From Mycobacterium sp. ELW1 (GTDB taxonomy: Bacteria > Actinomycetota > Actinomycetes > Mycobacteriales > Mycobacteriaceae), in assembly GCF_008329905.1 (NCBI RefSeq), contig NZ_CP032155.1, forward strand, positions 2,852,001-2,916,000: a DNA stretch of 64,000 nt. The letters are read 5' to 3'. The number at the start of each line of letters is the position of its first letter. Position 1 is the stretch's first letter. The notes beneath the pieces were generated by a model that was not told the DNA's origin, did no database searches, and saw nothing but the letters and a program-made list of their open reading frames with translations. Shown in pieces: positions 1-8,577 of this stretch. Both the position numbers and the translations under genes were made by a program.

Positions 1-720
1 GCCGCAGTACTGAACAGCCTGGCGCCCAGCGCTACTCGCGACCGGCTGCTCGCCGGCATGGCCTCGGGAGCCATCAGGGTGGCCGTCGCGCTGGAGCCGC
101 TCGACTTCGTGCCCGACGCCGAGGGCGCCGACACGATCCTGGTGCTCACCGACGACGGGGTCGCCGAGGTCGCTGCGACCATCACCGCCCACCCGGTACT
201 CGACGAGACGCGCCGGCTGGCTCACGTCGCGATCGACCAGCATTCGGAGGTCATGACTTTCGACGGCGATCCCGCTGCTGCGGTGCGCCGGGTACACGAC
301 CGGGCCGCCGTTGCCGTCGCCTGCGACAGCCTCGGCGTGGCCGAGGCCATGCTCGCGGCGACCGTCGCCTATGTGACGATGCGGCACCAGTTCGACCGGC
401 CCATCGGCTCATTCCAGGCTGTCAAGCACGCCTGCGCCGACATGCATGTGGCGATCGCGGTCTCCCGTCAACTGGTGCGCGCGGCCGTACGCGCCGTCGC
501 CGAGAACCAGCCCGATGCCGGGGTGGCCGTGGCAATGGCGAAGTCGTACTCCTGCAGCACCGCCGTCGACGTGGCAGGCAAGGCACTGCAGTTGCACGGC
601 GGCATCGGCTACACGTGGGAAAGCGGCATCCACATCTACCTCAAGCGCGCCGCGCTGAATCGTTCGCTGTTCGGCTCGCCGGCAGCGCATCGTCACCAAC
701 TCGCACAACGCTATCTGTAA
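1..720 (+). CDS. Acyl-CoA dehydrogenase, C-terminal part (5' end outside window)
   Basis: The reading frame is open from the first base, so the true start lies upstream. What remains is the C-terminal half of an acyl-CoA dehydrogenase (FadE type), which oxidises acyl-CoA thioesters using FAD. The helical C-terminal domain is recognisable: a segment around MRHQFDRPIGSFQAVKH, where FAD and the dimer partner contact, and LQLHGGIGYTWE near the end, the usual nucleotide-binding signature. A ThDP enzyme gene follows 19 bp downstream and an aldehyde dehydrogenase after that, so the three probably form one catabolic transcript. The substrate cannot be told from this fragment. Confidence 0.9.
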   Translation, partial: AAVLNSLAPSATRDRLLAGMASGAIRVAVALEPLDFVPDAEGADTILVLTDDGVAEVAATITAHPVLDETRRLAHVAIDQHSEVMTFDGDPAAAVRRVHDRAAVAVACDSLGVAEAMLAATVAYVTMRHQFDRPIGSFQAVKHACADMHVAIAVSRQLVRAAVRAVAENQPDAGVAVAMAKSYSCSTAVDVAGKALQLHGGIGYTWESGIHIYLKRAALNRSLFGSPAAHRHQLAQRYL

Positions 721-739
721 CGGAATCAAGGAGTTTCGC

Positions 740-2452
740 ATGGGTGTACCGGTCTACAAACGCATTCTCGACCTGTTCGAGGCCGAGGGTGTGAACACAC
801 TGTTCGGCATCCCGGACCCCAACTTCGTGCACATGTTCACCGAAGCCGACGCTCGAGGCTGGTCGGTCGTGGCGCCGCACCACGAGCTGAGCGCCGGCTT
901 CATGGCCGAGGCCGCATCCCGGATGACGGGCAAGCCCGGCTTGTGCATCGGCACGCTCGGCCCGGGCATGGCCAACATCGCCGGGGCCATCCAGTGCGCA
1001 CTCGTCGAGAACTCACCGGTCATCTTCCTGGGTGGGCAGCGGGCCCGGGTCACCGAACGCCGGGTGCGCCGCGGACGCATCCAATTCGTCCAGCAGGAAC
1101 CGCTTTTCGCCGCATCGGTGAAGTACAGCAGCTCGATCGAGTACGCCGATCAGACCGACGAGATCATCCACGAAGCCATCCGGCGGGCCATGTCCGGAAC
1201 CCCCGGCCCGACCTACGTCGAGTTCCCGTCCCACGTCATCCTCGAAGAGCTGGACGTCGACGATGCACCCCCGCCGTCTGCGTATCGACTGGTCAACCAG
1301 GGCGCAGGCAGCCGCGAGGTGGCCGAGGCGGCCGCACTGATCCGCGACGCCCAGCGACCGGTGCTGCTGGTCGGTCACGGCGTGCACACCTCTCGCACGC
1401 AGCAGGAGGTCAAGGAACTGGCCGAACTGATGGCGTGCCCGGTGATCCAGACCTCCGGCGGTACGTCGTTCATCCCGGGTCTGCAGGACCGCACCTTCCC
1501 GTACCTGTTCTCCCCGGCCGCCAACGAGGCCGTCGAACAATCCGACCTGTGCGTCGCGCTCGGCACCGAACTCGGCGAACCCATGCACTACGGCAAGACC
1601 CAGCACTGGGCCGCCAACAGCGCGACGCGCAAATGGGTGATGGTCGAGCAGGACCCGACCGCCATCGGCGTCAACCGGCCCGTCGACGTGGCGCTGGTCG
1701 GTGACCTGCGCGGTGTGGTGCCGCAGCTGGTCGAGGCGCTGCGGGACACCCCTCGCTCCCCGTCGCCCAATCTCGAAACGCTGATCAAAGCCGACGCCGC
1801 CGAGCTGGTGCGGGTCGCCGACGAGGCGCCGAGCGGACGAACCCCGGTGCACCCGGCCCGGTACGTCGTCGAGGCGACCAAGGCGTTCGACGAACTCGAC
1901 GACGGCATCCTGGTGCGCGACGGCGGTGCAACGGTGATCTTTCAGTGGACCTATTCGCAAACCAAGCCGCGGGACGTGATCTGGAATCAGAACTTCGGTC
2001 ACCTGGGCACCGGACTGCCGTATGCCGTGGGCGCTTCGGTGGCCGAGGGCGGCAAGCGCCCGGTCATGTTGCTCACCAGTGACTCGGCCTTCCTGTTCCA
2101 CATCGCCGAGCTGGAGACCGCGGCTCGGCTGAACCTGCCGCTGGTGTGCGTGGTGGGCGTCGACCACCAGTGGGGCCTCGAGGTGGGTGTGTACAAGCGG
2201 ACCTTCCAGCAGCCGTCGCCGCAGCCGGGCGTGCACTGGAGCAAGGACGTCCGGATGGACAAGATCGCCGAGGGCTTCGGGTGCCACGGTGAGTATGTGG
2301 AGAAAGAAGAGGAAATCGGCCCGGCGATCGCCCGCGCCTACGCCAGCGGAAAAGTCGGCGTGGTGCACGTGTGCATCGACCCGAAGGCCAACTCCGAGGA
2401 GATGCCGAAGTACGACCGATTCAGGACCTGGTACGCCGAAGGCACCCAATAA
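740..2452 (+). CDS. Thiamine diphosphate-dependent enzyme, acetolactate synthase/decarboxylase-like
   Basis: A 570-residue protein with the three-domain build of the acetolactate synthase/benzoylformate decarboxylase superfamily: N-terminal pyrimidine-binding domain (about 1-170), central domain (about 190-330) and C-terminal diphosphate-binding domain (about 370-550). The activating glutamate is present (E49 in HHELSAGFMAEA). The metal/diphosphate motif is unusual: the canonical GDG is SDS at 447-449, and the later Asn ligand position reads as D475. A reasonable SD lies before the ATG. The gene sits between an acyl-CoA dehydrogenase and an aldehyde dehydrogenase, which suggests 2-oxoacid decarboxylation or an acyl-CoA lyase reaction whose aldehyde product is oxidised by the next enzyme. 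This is inference. It is not the ilvG found near bacA in M. tuberculosis. Confidence 0.75.
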   Translation: MGVPVYKRILDLFEAEGVNTLFGIPDPNFVHMFTEADARGWSVVAPHHELSAGFMAEAASRMTGKPGLCIGTLGPGMANIAGAIQCALVENSPVIFLGGQRARVTERRVRRGRIQFVQQEPLFAASVKYSSSIEYADQTDEIIHEAIRRAMSGTPGPTYVEFPSHVILEELDVDDAPPPSAYRLVNQGAGSREVAEAAALIRDAQRPVLLVGHGVHTSRTQQEVKELAELMACPVIQTSGGTSFIPGLQDRTFPYLFSPAANEAVEQSDLCVALGTELGEPMHYGKTQHWAANSATRKWVMVEQDPTAIGVNRPVDVALVGDLRGVVPQLVEALRDTPRSPSPNLETLIKADAAELVRVADEAPSGRTPVHPARYVVEATKAFDELDDGILVRDGGATVIFQWTYSQTKPRDVIWNQNFGHLGTGLPYAVGASVAEGGKRPVMLLTSDSAFLFHIAELETAARLNLPLVCVVGVDHQWGLEVGVYKRTFQQPSPQPGVHWSKDVRMDKIAEGFGCHGEYVEKEEEIGPAIARAYASGKVGVVHVCIDPKANSEEMPKYDRFRTWYAEGTQ

Positions 2453-2479
2453 CCCACCCGGATTGAGGAGGATGTGATC

Positions 2480-3916
2480 ATGCGCGAATATCTGAAGTTC
2501 TACATCGATGGCCAGTGGGTGGATCCGGTCGAGCTGCGGACGCTCGACGTCGACAACCCGACGCTCGAGCAGGTCGGCGGCACGATCGCCATCGGCAGCG
2601 ACGCCGACGTGGACAAGGCGGTGAAGGCGGCCCGCAGGGCATTCGGCACGTGGTCGGTCAGCTCCAAGGAAGACCGCCTCGACGTCTTGCAGACGATCCT
2701 CGACGAGTACCAGAAACGTCTGAAGGATCTCGCTGATGCGGTGCACGAGGAGATGGGCGCACCTCCGACACTGGCCGCGGGGCCGCAGGTGATGATGGGT
2801 CTCGGCCACCTCTCGACCGCCATCGACGTGCTGAAGAACTACAGCTTCGAAACCGAGCGCGGCCAGACCATGGTGGTCAAGGAGCCGGTCGGGGTGTGTG
2901 GCCTCATCACGCCGTGGAACTGGCCGATCAACCAGATCGCCTGCAAGGTGTTCCCGGCCCTGGCTGCCGGTTGCACCATGGTGCTCAAACCGTCGGAGGT
3001 CGCGCCGTTCTCCGGGCAGATCTTCACCGAGATCATGGACGCCGCAGGGCTTCCCGCCGGTGTCTACAACATGGTCTTCGGTGACGGGCCGGGCGTCGGC
3101 GCCGCGCTGTCCAGCCATCCCGGCATCGACATGGTGTCGTTCACCGGCTCGACCCGGGCCGGCATCGAGGTGGCGCGCAACGCCGCCCCCAGCGTCAAGC
3201 GGGTCAGCCAGGAACTGGGCGGAAAGAGCCCCAACATCGTGCTCGACGACGAGGCGTTCGGCCAGAGCGTGGCGGCCGGCGTCGCAGTGATGATGATGAA
3301 TTCCGGGCAGAGCTGTAATGCACCGTCGCGCATGCTGGTCCCGAAGTCGCGAATGGACGAAGCGGTGGCGGTGGCGAAGGCCACCGCCGAGGGCGTCAAG
3401 GTCGGCGACCTGTCCGACAGTTCGGCCATCGGGCCGGTGGCCTCCCGCATGCAGTTCGAGAAGGTCCAGGGCCTCATCGAGAAGGGCATCGCCGAGGGAG
3501 CGACGGTGGTGGCCGGCGGCCCGGGCCGTCCTGAGGGCCTCGACACCGGCTACTACGTGCGCCCCACGGTGTTCGCCGACGTGAACAACGACATGACGAT
3601 CGCCCGCGAGGAGATCTTCGGACCGGTGCTGTGCATCCTGGGCTACGATGACCTGGACCAGGCCGTCGAGATCGGCAACGACACCGACTACGGCCTCTAC
3701 GGCTATGTCTCCGGCGCCGACCTGGACCAGGCGCGTGCCCTGGCCCGGCGCATCCGTGCCGGCGCGGTCGCCATCAACCACGCGTTCGACATCAAGGCCC
3801 CCTTCGGTGGATACAAAACCAGTGGCAACGGCCGGGAGTGGGGCGAAGAGGGTTTCGCCGACTTCTTGGAGACCAAGGCGATTCTCGGGTACGCGCCGGT
3901 GGGCACCGGGGAGTAG
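2480..3916 (+). CDS. NAD(P)+-dependent aldehyde dehydrogenase
   Basis: A 478-residue aldehyde dehydrogenase of standard length. Catalytic C279 lies in NSGQSCNAPSR and the general base E245 in QELGGKSPN. The cofactor-domain signature PWNWPINQ and the C-terminal PFGGYKTSGNGREWG are also visible. A GTG at 2474 is in frame, but ATG 2480 is chosen because an AGGAGG lies 8 bases before it. The gene starts about 30 bp after the ThDP enzyme and is probably co-transcribed with it. It would oxidise an aldehyde to the acid in the cytoplasm, plausibly the product of that enzyme. The substrate is unknown. Confidence 0.9.
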   Translation: MREYLKFYIDGQWVDPVELRTLDVDNPTLEQVGGTIAIGSDADVDKAVKAARRAFGTWSVSSKEDRLDVLQTILDEYQKRLKDLADAVHEEMGAPPTLAAGPQVMMGLGHLSTAIDVLKNYSFETERGQTMVVKEPVGVCGLITPWNWPINQIACKVFPALAAGCTMVLKPSEVAPFSGQIFTEIMDAAGLPAGVYNMVFGDGPGVGAALSSHPGIDMVSFTGSTRAGIEVARNAAPSVKRVSQELGGKSPNIVLDDEAFGQSVAAGVAVMMMNSGQSCNAPSRMLVPKSRMDEAVAVAKATAEGVKVGDLSDSSAIGPVASRMQFEKVQGLIEKGIAEGATVVAGGPGRPEGLDTGYYVRPTVFADVNNDMTIAREEIFGPVLCILGYDDLDQAVEIGNDTDYGLYGYVSGADLDQARALARRIRAGAVAINHAFDIKAPFGGYKTSGNGREWGEEGFADFLETKAILGYAPVGTGE

Positions 3917-3952
3917 GTCGGACCCGGCTGTCTCGCACTAGCATCGGCACCC

Positions 3953-4384
3953 ATGCGGGTGCTGGTGCAGCGGGTGACGTCGGCGTCGGTCTCGGTGGGC
4001 GGCGAGGTGGTCGGGGAAATCCGGCCGTCCGGCCAGGGTCTGCTGGCCCTGGTCGGCGTCACCCATTCCGACACCGACGCCATCGCCCGCCGGCTCGCCG
4101 AAAAGCTGTGGCAGTTGCGGATTCTCGACGACGAACGGTCCGCGGCCGACACCGGCGCACCGATCCTGGTGATCAGCCAGTTCACCCTGTACGCCAACAC
4201 CGTGAAGGGGCGCAGGCCGACCTGGAACGCGGCTGCACCGGGCGCCGTCGCCGAGCCGCTCGTCACGGCCTTCGCCGATGCGCTGCGGGAGCTGGGCGCC
4301 CACGTCGAAACCGGCGTGTTCGGTGCCGACATGGCGGTGACGTTGGTCAACGACGGCCCGGTCACGGTGCTGCTGGAGCTGTGA
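3953..4384 (+). CDS. dtd: D-aminoacyl-tRNA deacylase
   Basis: A 143-residue protein of usual DTD length that hydrolyses D-amino acids mischarged on tRNA. It starts with the family's MRVLVQRV strand, carries the catalytic SQFTLYANT segment, and has the C-terminal NDGP variant of the cross-subunit Asn-x-Gly-Pro motif that shapes the chiral pocket. It is only 36 bp from the aldehyde dehydrogenase but functionally unrelated to it. About 330 bp without a gene follow. Confidence 0.93.
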   Translation: MRVLVQRVTSASVSVGGEVVGEIRPSGQGLLALVGVTHSDTDAIARRLAEKLWQLRILDDERSAADTGAPILVISQFTLYANTVKGRRPTWNAAAPGAVAEPLVTAFADALRELGAHVETGVFGADMAVTLVNDGPVTVLLEL

Positions 4385-4716
4385 CCGCGCTGCGGTGGCG
4401 CTGGGCGCCGGTCAGGAATCCTGTTGGCGCAGAGCCTGATAGGCGTGGCGACCTCGGGCGAATGTCGCGGTGTCGCCACCTTGATGACGATGATGGGCGT
4501 GGTGGGTGCTGTGGGACGAGGATTTTTTCCCGGGCCTTTCCGGGTGCCTCGTTCATGACCCCGTTTCTCTCTGCCGAGACTGGCGGTCGGCTGACCGTGC
4601 GGGGACCCGGAGATGCCGAGCCGTGCCCGTCGGCGATCGCGGTGGAAATCTGATCCGAGCCACCGGGCAGAAGTGGTTGACTGGCAGCTGACGCACGGCA
4701 GGACGGAGGTCGACCA
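4385..4716. other. Gene-free stretch after dtd
   Basis: About 330 bases with no convincing coding frame on either strand. The one open antisense frame is rich in Ser, Arg and Pro and looks like a GC shadow. The only structures seen are an inverted repeat (annotated separately) and a small GC-rich hairpin just after a T6 run near 4523-4528. An SD-like GGAGG at the right end (about 4705) may belong to the next gene. Confidence 0.6.
4445..4479. repeat. Inverted repeat, 8-bp arms
   Basis: GTGGCGAC at 4445-4452 is the exact reverse complement of GTCGCCAC at 4472-4479, with 19 bases between. No T-tract follows. It could be a mycobacterial-style terminator hairpin for dtd or an operator for the regulator downstream. 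Nothing in the sequence decides between these. Confidence 0.45.
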
Positions 4717-4773
4717 ATCGACGGCGAGGCGGAGCATACGGACGCCGGCGTCCCCGACGACGTCCGGCACACG

Positions 4774-5301
4774 GTGATGAAAGCCGCCTACGACGAGCTG
4801 ACCCGGTGGGGCTTGGAGCGATTCGACATTCCGACGATGTGCTCTCGGCACAAGATCGACGAATCGCTGGTCACCAAATACTGGGGAGACGGCAGTCGGC
4901 TCGCCCTCGAGGCGCTCTTGTTCTGGAGCAACGATGTCCTCACCGCACCCGACACCGGGTCACTGCGCACCGATCTGCAGGCCCTGGCCACGGTGGTGGC
5001 CCAACAGGTCAACGACACGGTCGGTCGCAGTCTGCTGAGGGCGTTGGTGGTCGACGACCGCGCCGCTTTCGCAGACGACACCCGGATGGCGTTCTGGATG
5101 CGGCGGTTCGCGAGTATCCGCTCGGTGTTCGACCGCGCCGCCGCGCGCGGCGAGCTGCGAGACGGTGTCGACACGATCGCCGCGATGCAACTCGTTCTCG
5201 CCCCGATCAACGTGCGCGCCCTCTACACCCGGGAACCGATCGCCGAGCACTACTGCGCCGCGATCGCCGACCTGGCGTGGCATGCCGTTGCGAAGCGGTG
5301 A
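4774..5301 (+). CDS. TetR-family-like transcriptional regulator
   Basis: A one-domain regulator of about 175 residues. The N-terminus gives a TetR-like helix-turn-helix: a first helix around AAYDELTRWGLERF, then IPTMCSRHKIDESLVTKYWGD, which matches the usual recognition helix and YW/YF end. The rest is an all-helical ligand domain. The first ATG/GTG in frame is 4774, but that trims the first HTH helix. The frame is open back to 4681, and a GGAGGT at 4705-4710 stands 6 bases before an ATC codon at 4717, so a rare ATC start giving about 194 residues is possible. The ligand and target are unknown. Confidence 0.7.
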   Translation: MMKAAYDELTRWGLERFDIPTMCSRHKIDESLVTKYWGDGSRLALEALLFWSNDVLTAPDTGSLRTDLQALATVVAQQVNDTVGRSLLRALVVDDRAAFADDTRMAFWMRRFASIRSVFDRAAARGELRDGVDTIAAMQLVLAPINVRALYTREPIAEHYCAAIADLAWHAVAKR

Positions 5302-5446
5302 CCTAGCCGCGCATCAGCGGAATCGCCGCGAGGCACGCGGACTTCCCCAAACTCCAAGAACCACAGGGCTTCCCGACGTCCGGTATCCTTGCCCTCCCCG
5401 GGCTGCGGCGTTCTGCTGGCCCAATGCCGAGGGTGAGGGGGAGGCG

Positions 5447-5932
5447 GTGACCGAGACGGGCGACGGGCCGTCGGCAGCCGACGTCGACGCGGTGTTGCGC
5501 GCCTGCCGCGCACTGGTCGGCATCGCGGCCGCCTCGATAGCCGAAATCTCCGACGTGGTCACGGTGCCGCAGCTTCGGGTGCTGGTGATGATCGACACCC
5601 GCGGCCCACTCAATCTCGCCTCGGTGGCGGCAGCGCTGGAGATCAGCCCGTCCAACGCCAGCCGGATCTGCGAACGGCTGATCAAAGCCGGGTTCCTGCA
5701 CCGGCAGGATTCCGCAGCGGACCGGCGCAACATCTCACTGTCCCTGACCACCGAGGGCAGGCAGCTGGTTCGCAAGGTCACCCGCCACCGGCGCCGCGCC
5801 ATCACCCGCGTCCTGAGCACCATGAACGGCACGGAGCGCGACTCCGTCATCACCTCGCTGGACGCTTTCGCGGCCGCCGCCGGTGAACCTGCCGACGACG
5901 TCGGGCTCCGTTTGGTGTGGCCGCCGGCCTGA
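5447..5932 (+). CDS. MarR-family transcriptional regulator
   Basis: A 161-residue winged-helix regulator. The recognition region reads LASVAAALEISPSNASRICERLIKAGFL, followed by the basic wing HRQDSAADRRNISLSLTTEGRQL, the classic MarR pattern. GTG 5447 is chosen because a GGGGGAGG run lies just upstream and the domain is then complete. Upstream in-frame starts would add a low-complexity Arg/Pro-rich extension. The effector is not indicated. Confidence 0.85.
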   Translation: MTETGDGPSAADVDAVLRACRALVGIAAASIAEISDVVTVPQLRVLVMIDTRGPLNLASVAAALEISPSNASRICERLIKAGFLHRQDSAADRRNISLSLTTEGRQLVRKVTRHRRRAITRVLSTMNGTERDSVITSLDAFAAAAGEPADDVGLRLVWPPA

Positions 5933-5996
5933 CACGACCGATTTGTTACCGGTCCGCGCTCTGGCGTGCACATCGGACGTGAGAACGTAGACCTCT

Positions 5997-6554
5997 ATGC
6001 AATCCCACAGCTTCGTCACCTATGAGGAATTCGGGCGCCGGTTCTTCGAAATCGCGGTGACCGAGGAGCGGGTGGCTGCCGCGTTCGCCGAGATCGCCGG
6101 CGGCGAATTCGAGATGGGCCCGATGGCCCAGGGGCCTGGTGGCCTGGCCAAGGTCACCGCCAAAGTGAAGATCCAACAGCCGACCGCCCGGCGCAGCGTC
6201 GGCGAGACCATCACGTTCAACGTGCGCATCCCGCTGGTGATCGAGCTGATCGTGGACCTGCGGGTCGACAAGCAGCGGTTCAAGGTCGACGGCGACATCG
6301 CGCTGCGGGCTACCGCCCGGGCGGCCGAACCCCTAACCCTGGTCATCGACGTCGCCAAGCCGCGGCCCTCGGACATCGCGGTGCACGTGACGTCGAAATC
6401 GGTGCGCGGCGAGATCCTGCGGATCGTGGCCGGCGTGGACACCGAGATCCGCCGCTTCGTCGCGGCATACGTGGCCGACGAGATCGACAGCCCGGCCTCG
6501 CAGCAGGCGAAGGTCATCGATGTCGAAGAGGCTGTTGCCTCGGCCTGGGACTGA
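5997..6554 (+). CDS. Conserved hypothetical protein
   Basis: A 185-residue soluble protein with no signal peptide or membrane segment. It is rich in alternating beta-type segments such as KVKIQQPTARR, ITFNVRIPLVIELIVDLRVD and PLTLVIDVAKPRPSDIAVHV, ending in an acidic tail. It looks like the actinobacterial conserved hypothetical proteins with a beta-sandwich or lipid-binding-like core, but I cannot name the family. It lies between a MarR gene and a membrane phosphatase gene, both in the same direction. Confidence 0.65.
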   Translation: MQSHSFVTYEEFGRRFFEIAVTEERVAAAFAEIAGGEFEMGPMAQGPGGLAKVTAKVKIQQPTARRSVGETITFNVRIPLVIELIVDLRVDKQRFKVDGDIALRATARAAEPLTLVIDVAKPRPSDIAVHVTSKSVRGEILRIVAGVDTEIRRFVAAYVADEIDSPASQQAKVIDVEEAVASAWD

Positions 6555-6685
6555 GCCGGCCGAATTGCCGGTCTACGCGACCACCACCCGTCGGGTCGGC
6601 CCGCCGCAGCCGGATTAACGGTGTCTTAACGAAATCTTGCGCAAATCGGGTAACCCCATGCGATGGACGGGTTGAGTGGACGGCG

Positions 6686-7836
6686 ATGACCGCCGTCGAT
6701 GTCGAGCCCGAAGCGCCGCAGCGCGGTCTGGACCCTGGAAGCAACCGGCTCACGCTGATACGTCGCATCGCCATCGGAATCTGGCTCGCGGGTATCGTAT
6801 TGTGGACTGCCACAAATGGTTTGGCGATCAATCGCGAGCTCGTGCTGCTCTACGTATGCTCCGGGCTGCTGGCCGCCAGCATCGGGCGGCGCCAGGTGTT
6901 GCTGATCGTGCGCGATTGGCTGCCCTTCGCCGTGGTGCTGATCGTCTACGACCTGAGCAGGCGAGCGGCCGGGCTTATCGGCACCCCCACCCAGTGGCTG
7001 TGGCAGCCGGAGGTGGACCGCCTGATGTTCGGCGCGGTGCCCACCGTGTGGCTTCAGGAACACCTCAAGATGCCGTCCCCGCCCTGGTGGGAGGTGGTGA
7101 TCAGCACGGTCTACATCTCGTTCTTCATCCTCCCGTACGTGGTGGCGGGCGTGCTGTGGCTGCGCGACCGGGCCGAGTGGAAGGCATTCGTCCGCCGTTT
7201 CCTGGTGCTGTCGTTCGCGGCGCTGGCCATCTACGCGGTGCTGCCCGCCGCGCCGCCCTGGGCGGCGGCCCGCTGCGAGCCGGCCGACGTGGCCGGCGGT
7301 CCGTCCGCGCCGCCGTGCATGTTCAGCCCGGTGCCGCCCGCCGATGGCGGGCTGCTGGGGCCGGTGATCAGCCAGCATCCGGGCGCCAATGACGTCGTGG
7401 AGCGGATCTCCGGCCGGGGCTTCGAGATGCTGCATCTGGGCGTGGCCCGCGCGCTGCTCGACGAGGGTCAGGCCAGCGTCAACCTGGTCGCCGCCATTCC
7501 GTCGCTGCACGCCGGCCTGTCGGCGATGATCGCGGCCTTCCTGTGGGGCGGGTTGCCCGGCGCTGGCGGCCACTGCTGGCCGGCTACGTGATGGTCATGG
7601 CCTTCACGCTGGTCTACGCGGCCGAGCACTACGTGGTCGATCTGCTGCTCGGCTGGGCGCTGGCCGCCCTGACGGTGCTGGCGGTCCGCCGCTACGAGCG
7701 CCGCCGGCTAGCCGCGGCGGGACCGCCCGGTGAAGTTGAGTGGCCGCCCGACGGCACTGAGCTGGGTGAGGACGTCCTCGACCCGCGCCCTGGGCACCTC
7801 GGCCCGCCACTGCGGGAGGCTACCCGTCAGCTGTAA
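6686..7836 (+). pseudogene. PAP2-superfamily membrane phosphatase, split by a frameshift
   Basis: Two frames together make one PAP2-type integral membrane protein. The first (6686-7591) carries about five hydrophobic segments and the motif AIPSLHAGLSAM. The second, which picks up near 7545, carries VYAAEHYVVDLLLGWALA with the second PAP2 histidine. Joining them needs one extra G in the run at about 7545-7550 (tggggcggg), so a one-base deletion or a sequencing error in a homopolymer is the simplest reading. The 3' end overlaps the convergent gene by about 130 bp. Family members act on lipid phosphates or transfer inositol phosphate groups. Confidence 0.75.
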
Positions 7837-8487
7837 CGAGCTGGGCCCCAACGACAGACTGGTCAGGGTCAGGCCGCTGGCCAGTTCCGGGAGCCGCACC
7901 GGATAGGACGGCAACCGGGTCGGCAACGCCCACCGACGCCGAGTGGTGCGCAGCGCCCGCGGATGCAACCACAACGTGGAGCCGTCCAACTCCACGTCCA
8001 CCTCCACACTGCCCAGCCGGGGGTGGCGAGTCCAGCGCAACCGCGCTATGCCGTCGTCATCGACATGGCCCGACAACCGCGGCAGCGACTCGGCGAACAC
8101 CGCGTTGAGGGCCTGGGTGGAGACGACCATCGTCACGTCGACCGGTGCGGCCACCAGTACCGGTGGAACCCCCGGCTTCAAGTGCACATTGTGCAGAACC
8201 ATCGTGGCACCCTCGAAATGGTGGTTGCCCCAACGGATGTCGGTCGCGGCTATCCGGACGTCGTTCAGCTGGCCGACGGCGAGGCCACGAACATCGAGGC
8301 GCGAGTTGAATTCGGTGACGGTCAGCGTGACGTCCCCGCCGTCGAGGCGCACGGTCATCGTGCGGCCGACCACCAACCGCCTGACGGTCATGAACAGGGT
8401 GCGGTACGCCATCGCCGCCCCGGTGCTCACCGGGAAGGTCGCCGCCGACGACCACACCGAGGACAGCAGACCCAGCGAACGTGCCAT
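7708..8487 (-). CDS. LmeA-like phospholipid-binding protein (DUF2993)
   Basis: About 259 residues. A hydrophobic N-terminal helix is followed by a beta-rich domain with repeats such as LTVTEFNSRLDVRGLAVGQL and VHLKPGVPPVLVAAPVDVTM, typical of the DUF2993 family that includes mycobacterial LmeA, a periplasmic lipid-binding protein needed for mannan elongation in lipomannan. ATG 8487 is preferred over ATG 8499 because the AGGA-type SD fits it better. The gene is divergent from the NDH-2-like gene and converges on the PAP2 gene. The family assignment is fairly firm. A role in lipoglycan synthesis is inference. Confidence 0.7.
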   Translation of the reverse strand: MARSLGLLSSVWSSAATFPVSTGAAMAYRTLFMTVRRLVVGRTMTVRLDGGDVTLTVTEFNSRLDVRGLAVGQLNDVRIAATDIRWGNHHFEGATMVLHNVHLKPGVPPVLVAAPVDVTMVVSTQALNAVFAESLPRLSGHVDDDGIARLRWTRHPRLGSVEVDVELDGSTLWLHPRALRTTRRRWALPTRLPSYPVRLPELASGLTLTSLSLGPSSLQLTGSLPQWRAEVPRARVEDVLTQLSAVGRPLNFTGRSRRG

Positions 8488-8577
8488 AGGGCTACCCATC
8501 CTGCTCGGTCGGCACGGCGCGGCGCAACAGTCCCAACCCTGAGTTTGCATTCGGCGGGCGAGGGTATAACTGGCCCG

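Noticed and set aside
740..2452. Calling the ThDP enzyme ilvG/ilvB acetolactate synthase
   Set aside because: The cofactor motif and neighbourhood do not fit branched-chain amino acid synthesis, and it is far from the bacA-secA2 locus.
2474..2479. GTG 2474 as start of the aldehyde dehydrogenase
   Set aside because: Only about 2-4 bases from the AGGAGG; ATG 2480 has ideal spacing.
1013..3781. Very long antisense open frame opposite the ThDP enzyme and aldehyde dehydrogenase genes
   Set aside because: It mirrors two clear enzymes, is rich in Arg, His, Gly and Val, and shows no domain. It is a GC-driven shadow.
4520..4560. Hairpin next to a T6 run, possible rho-independent terminator
   Set aside because: The T run precedes the hairpin on the plus strand and would be an A run after it on the minus strand, so it fits neither direction.
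4362..4772. Minus-strand open frame across the gene-free stretch after dtd
   Set aside because: Ser/Arg/Pro-rich composition, no SD and no domain; not believable as a gene.
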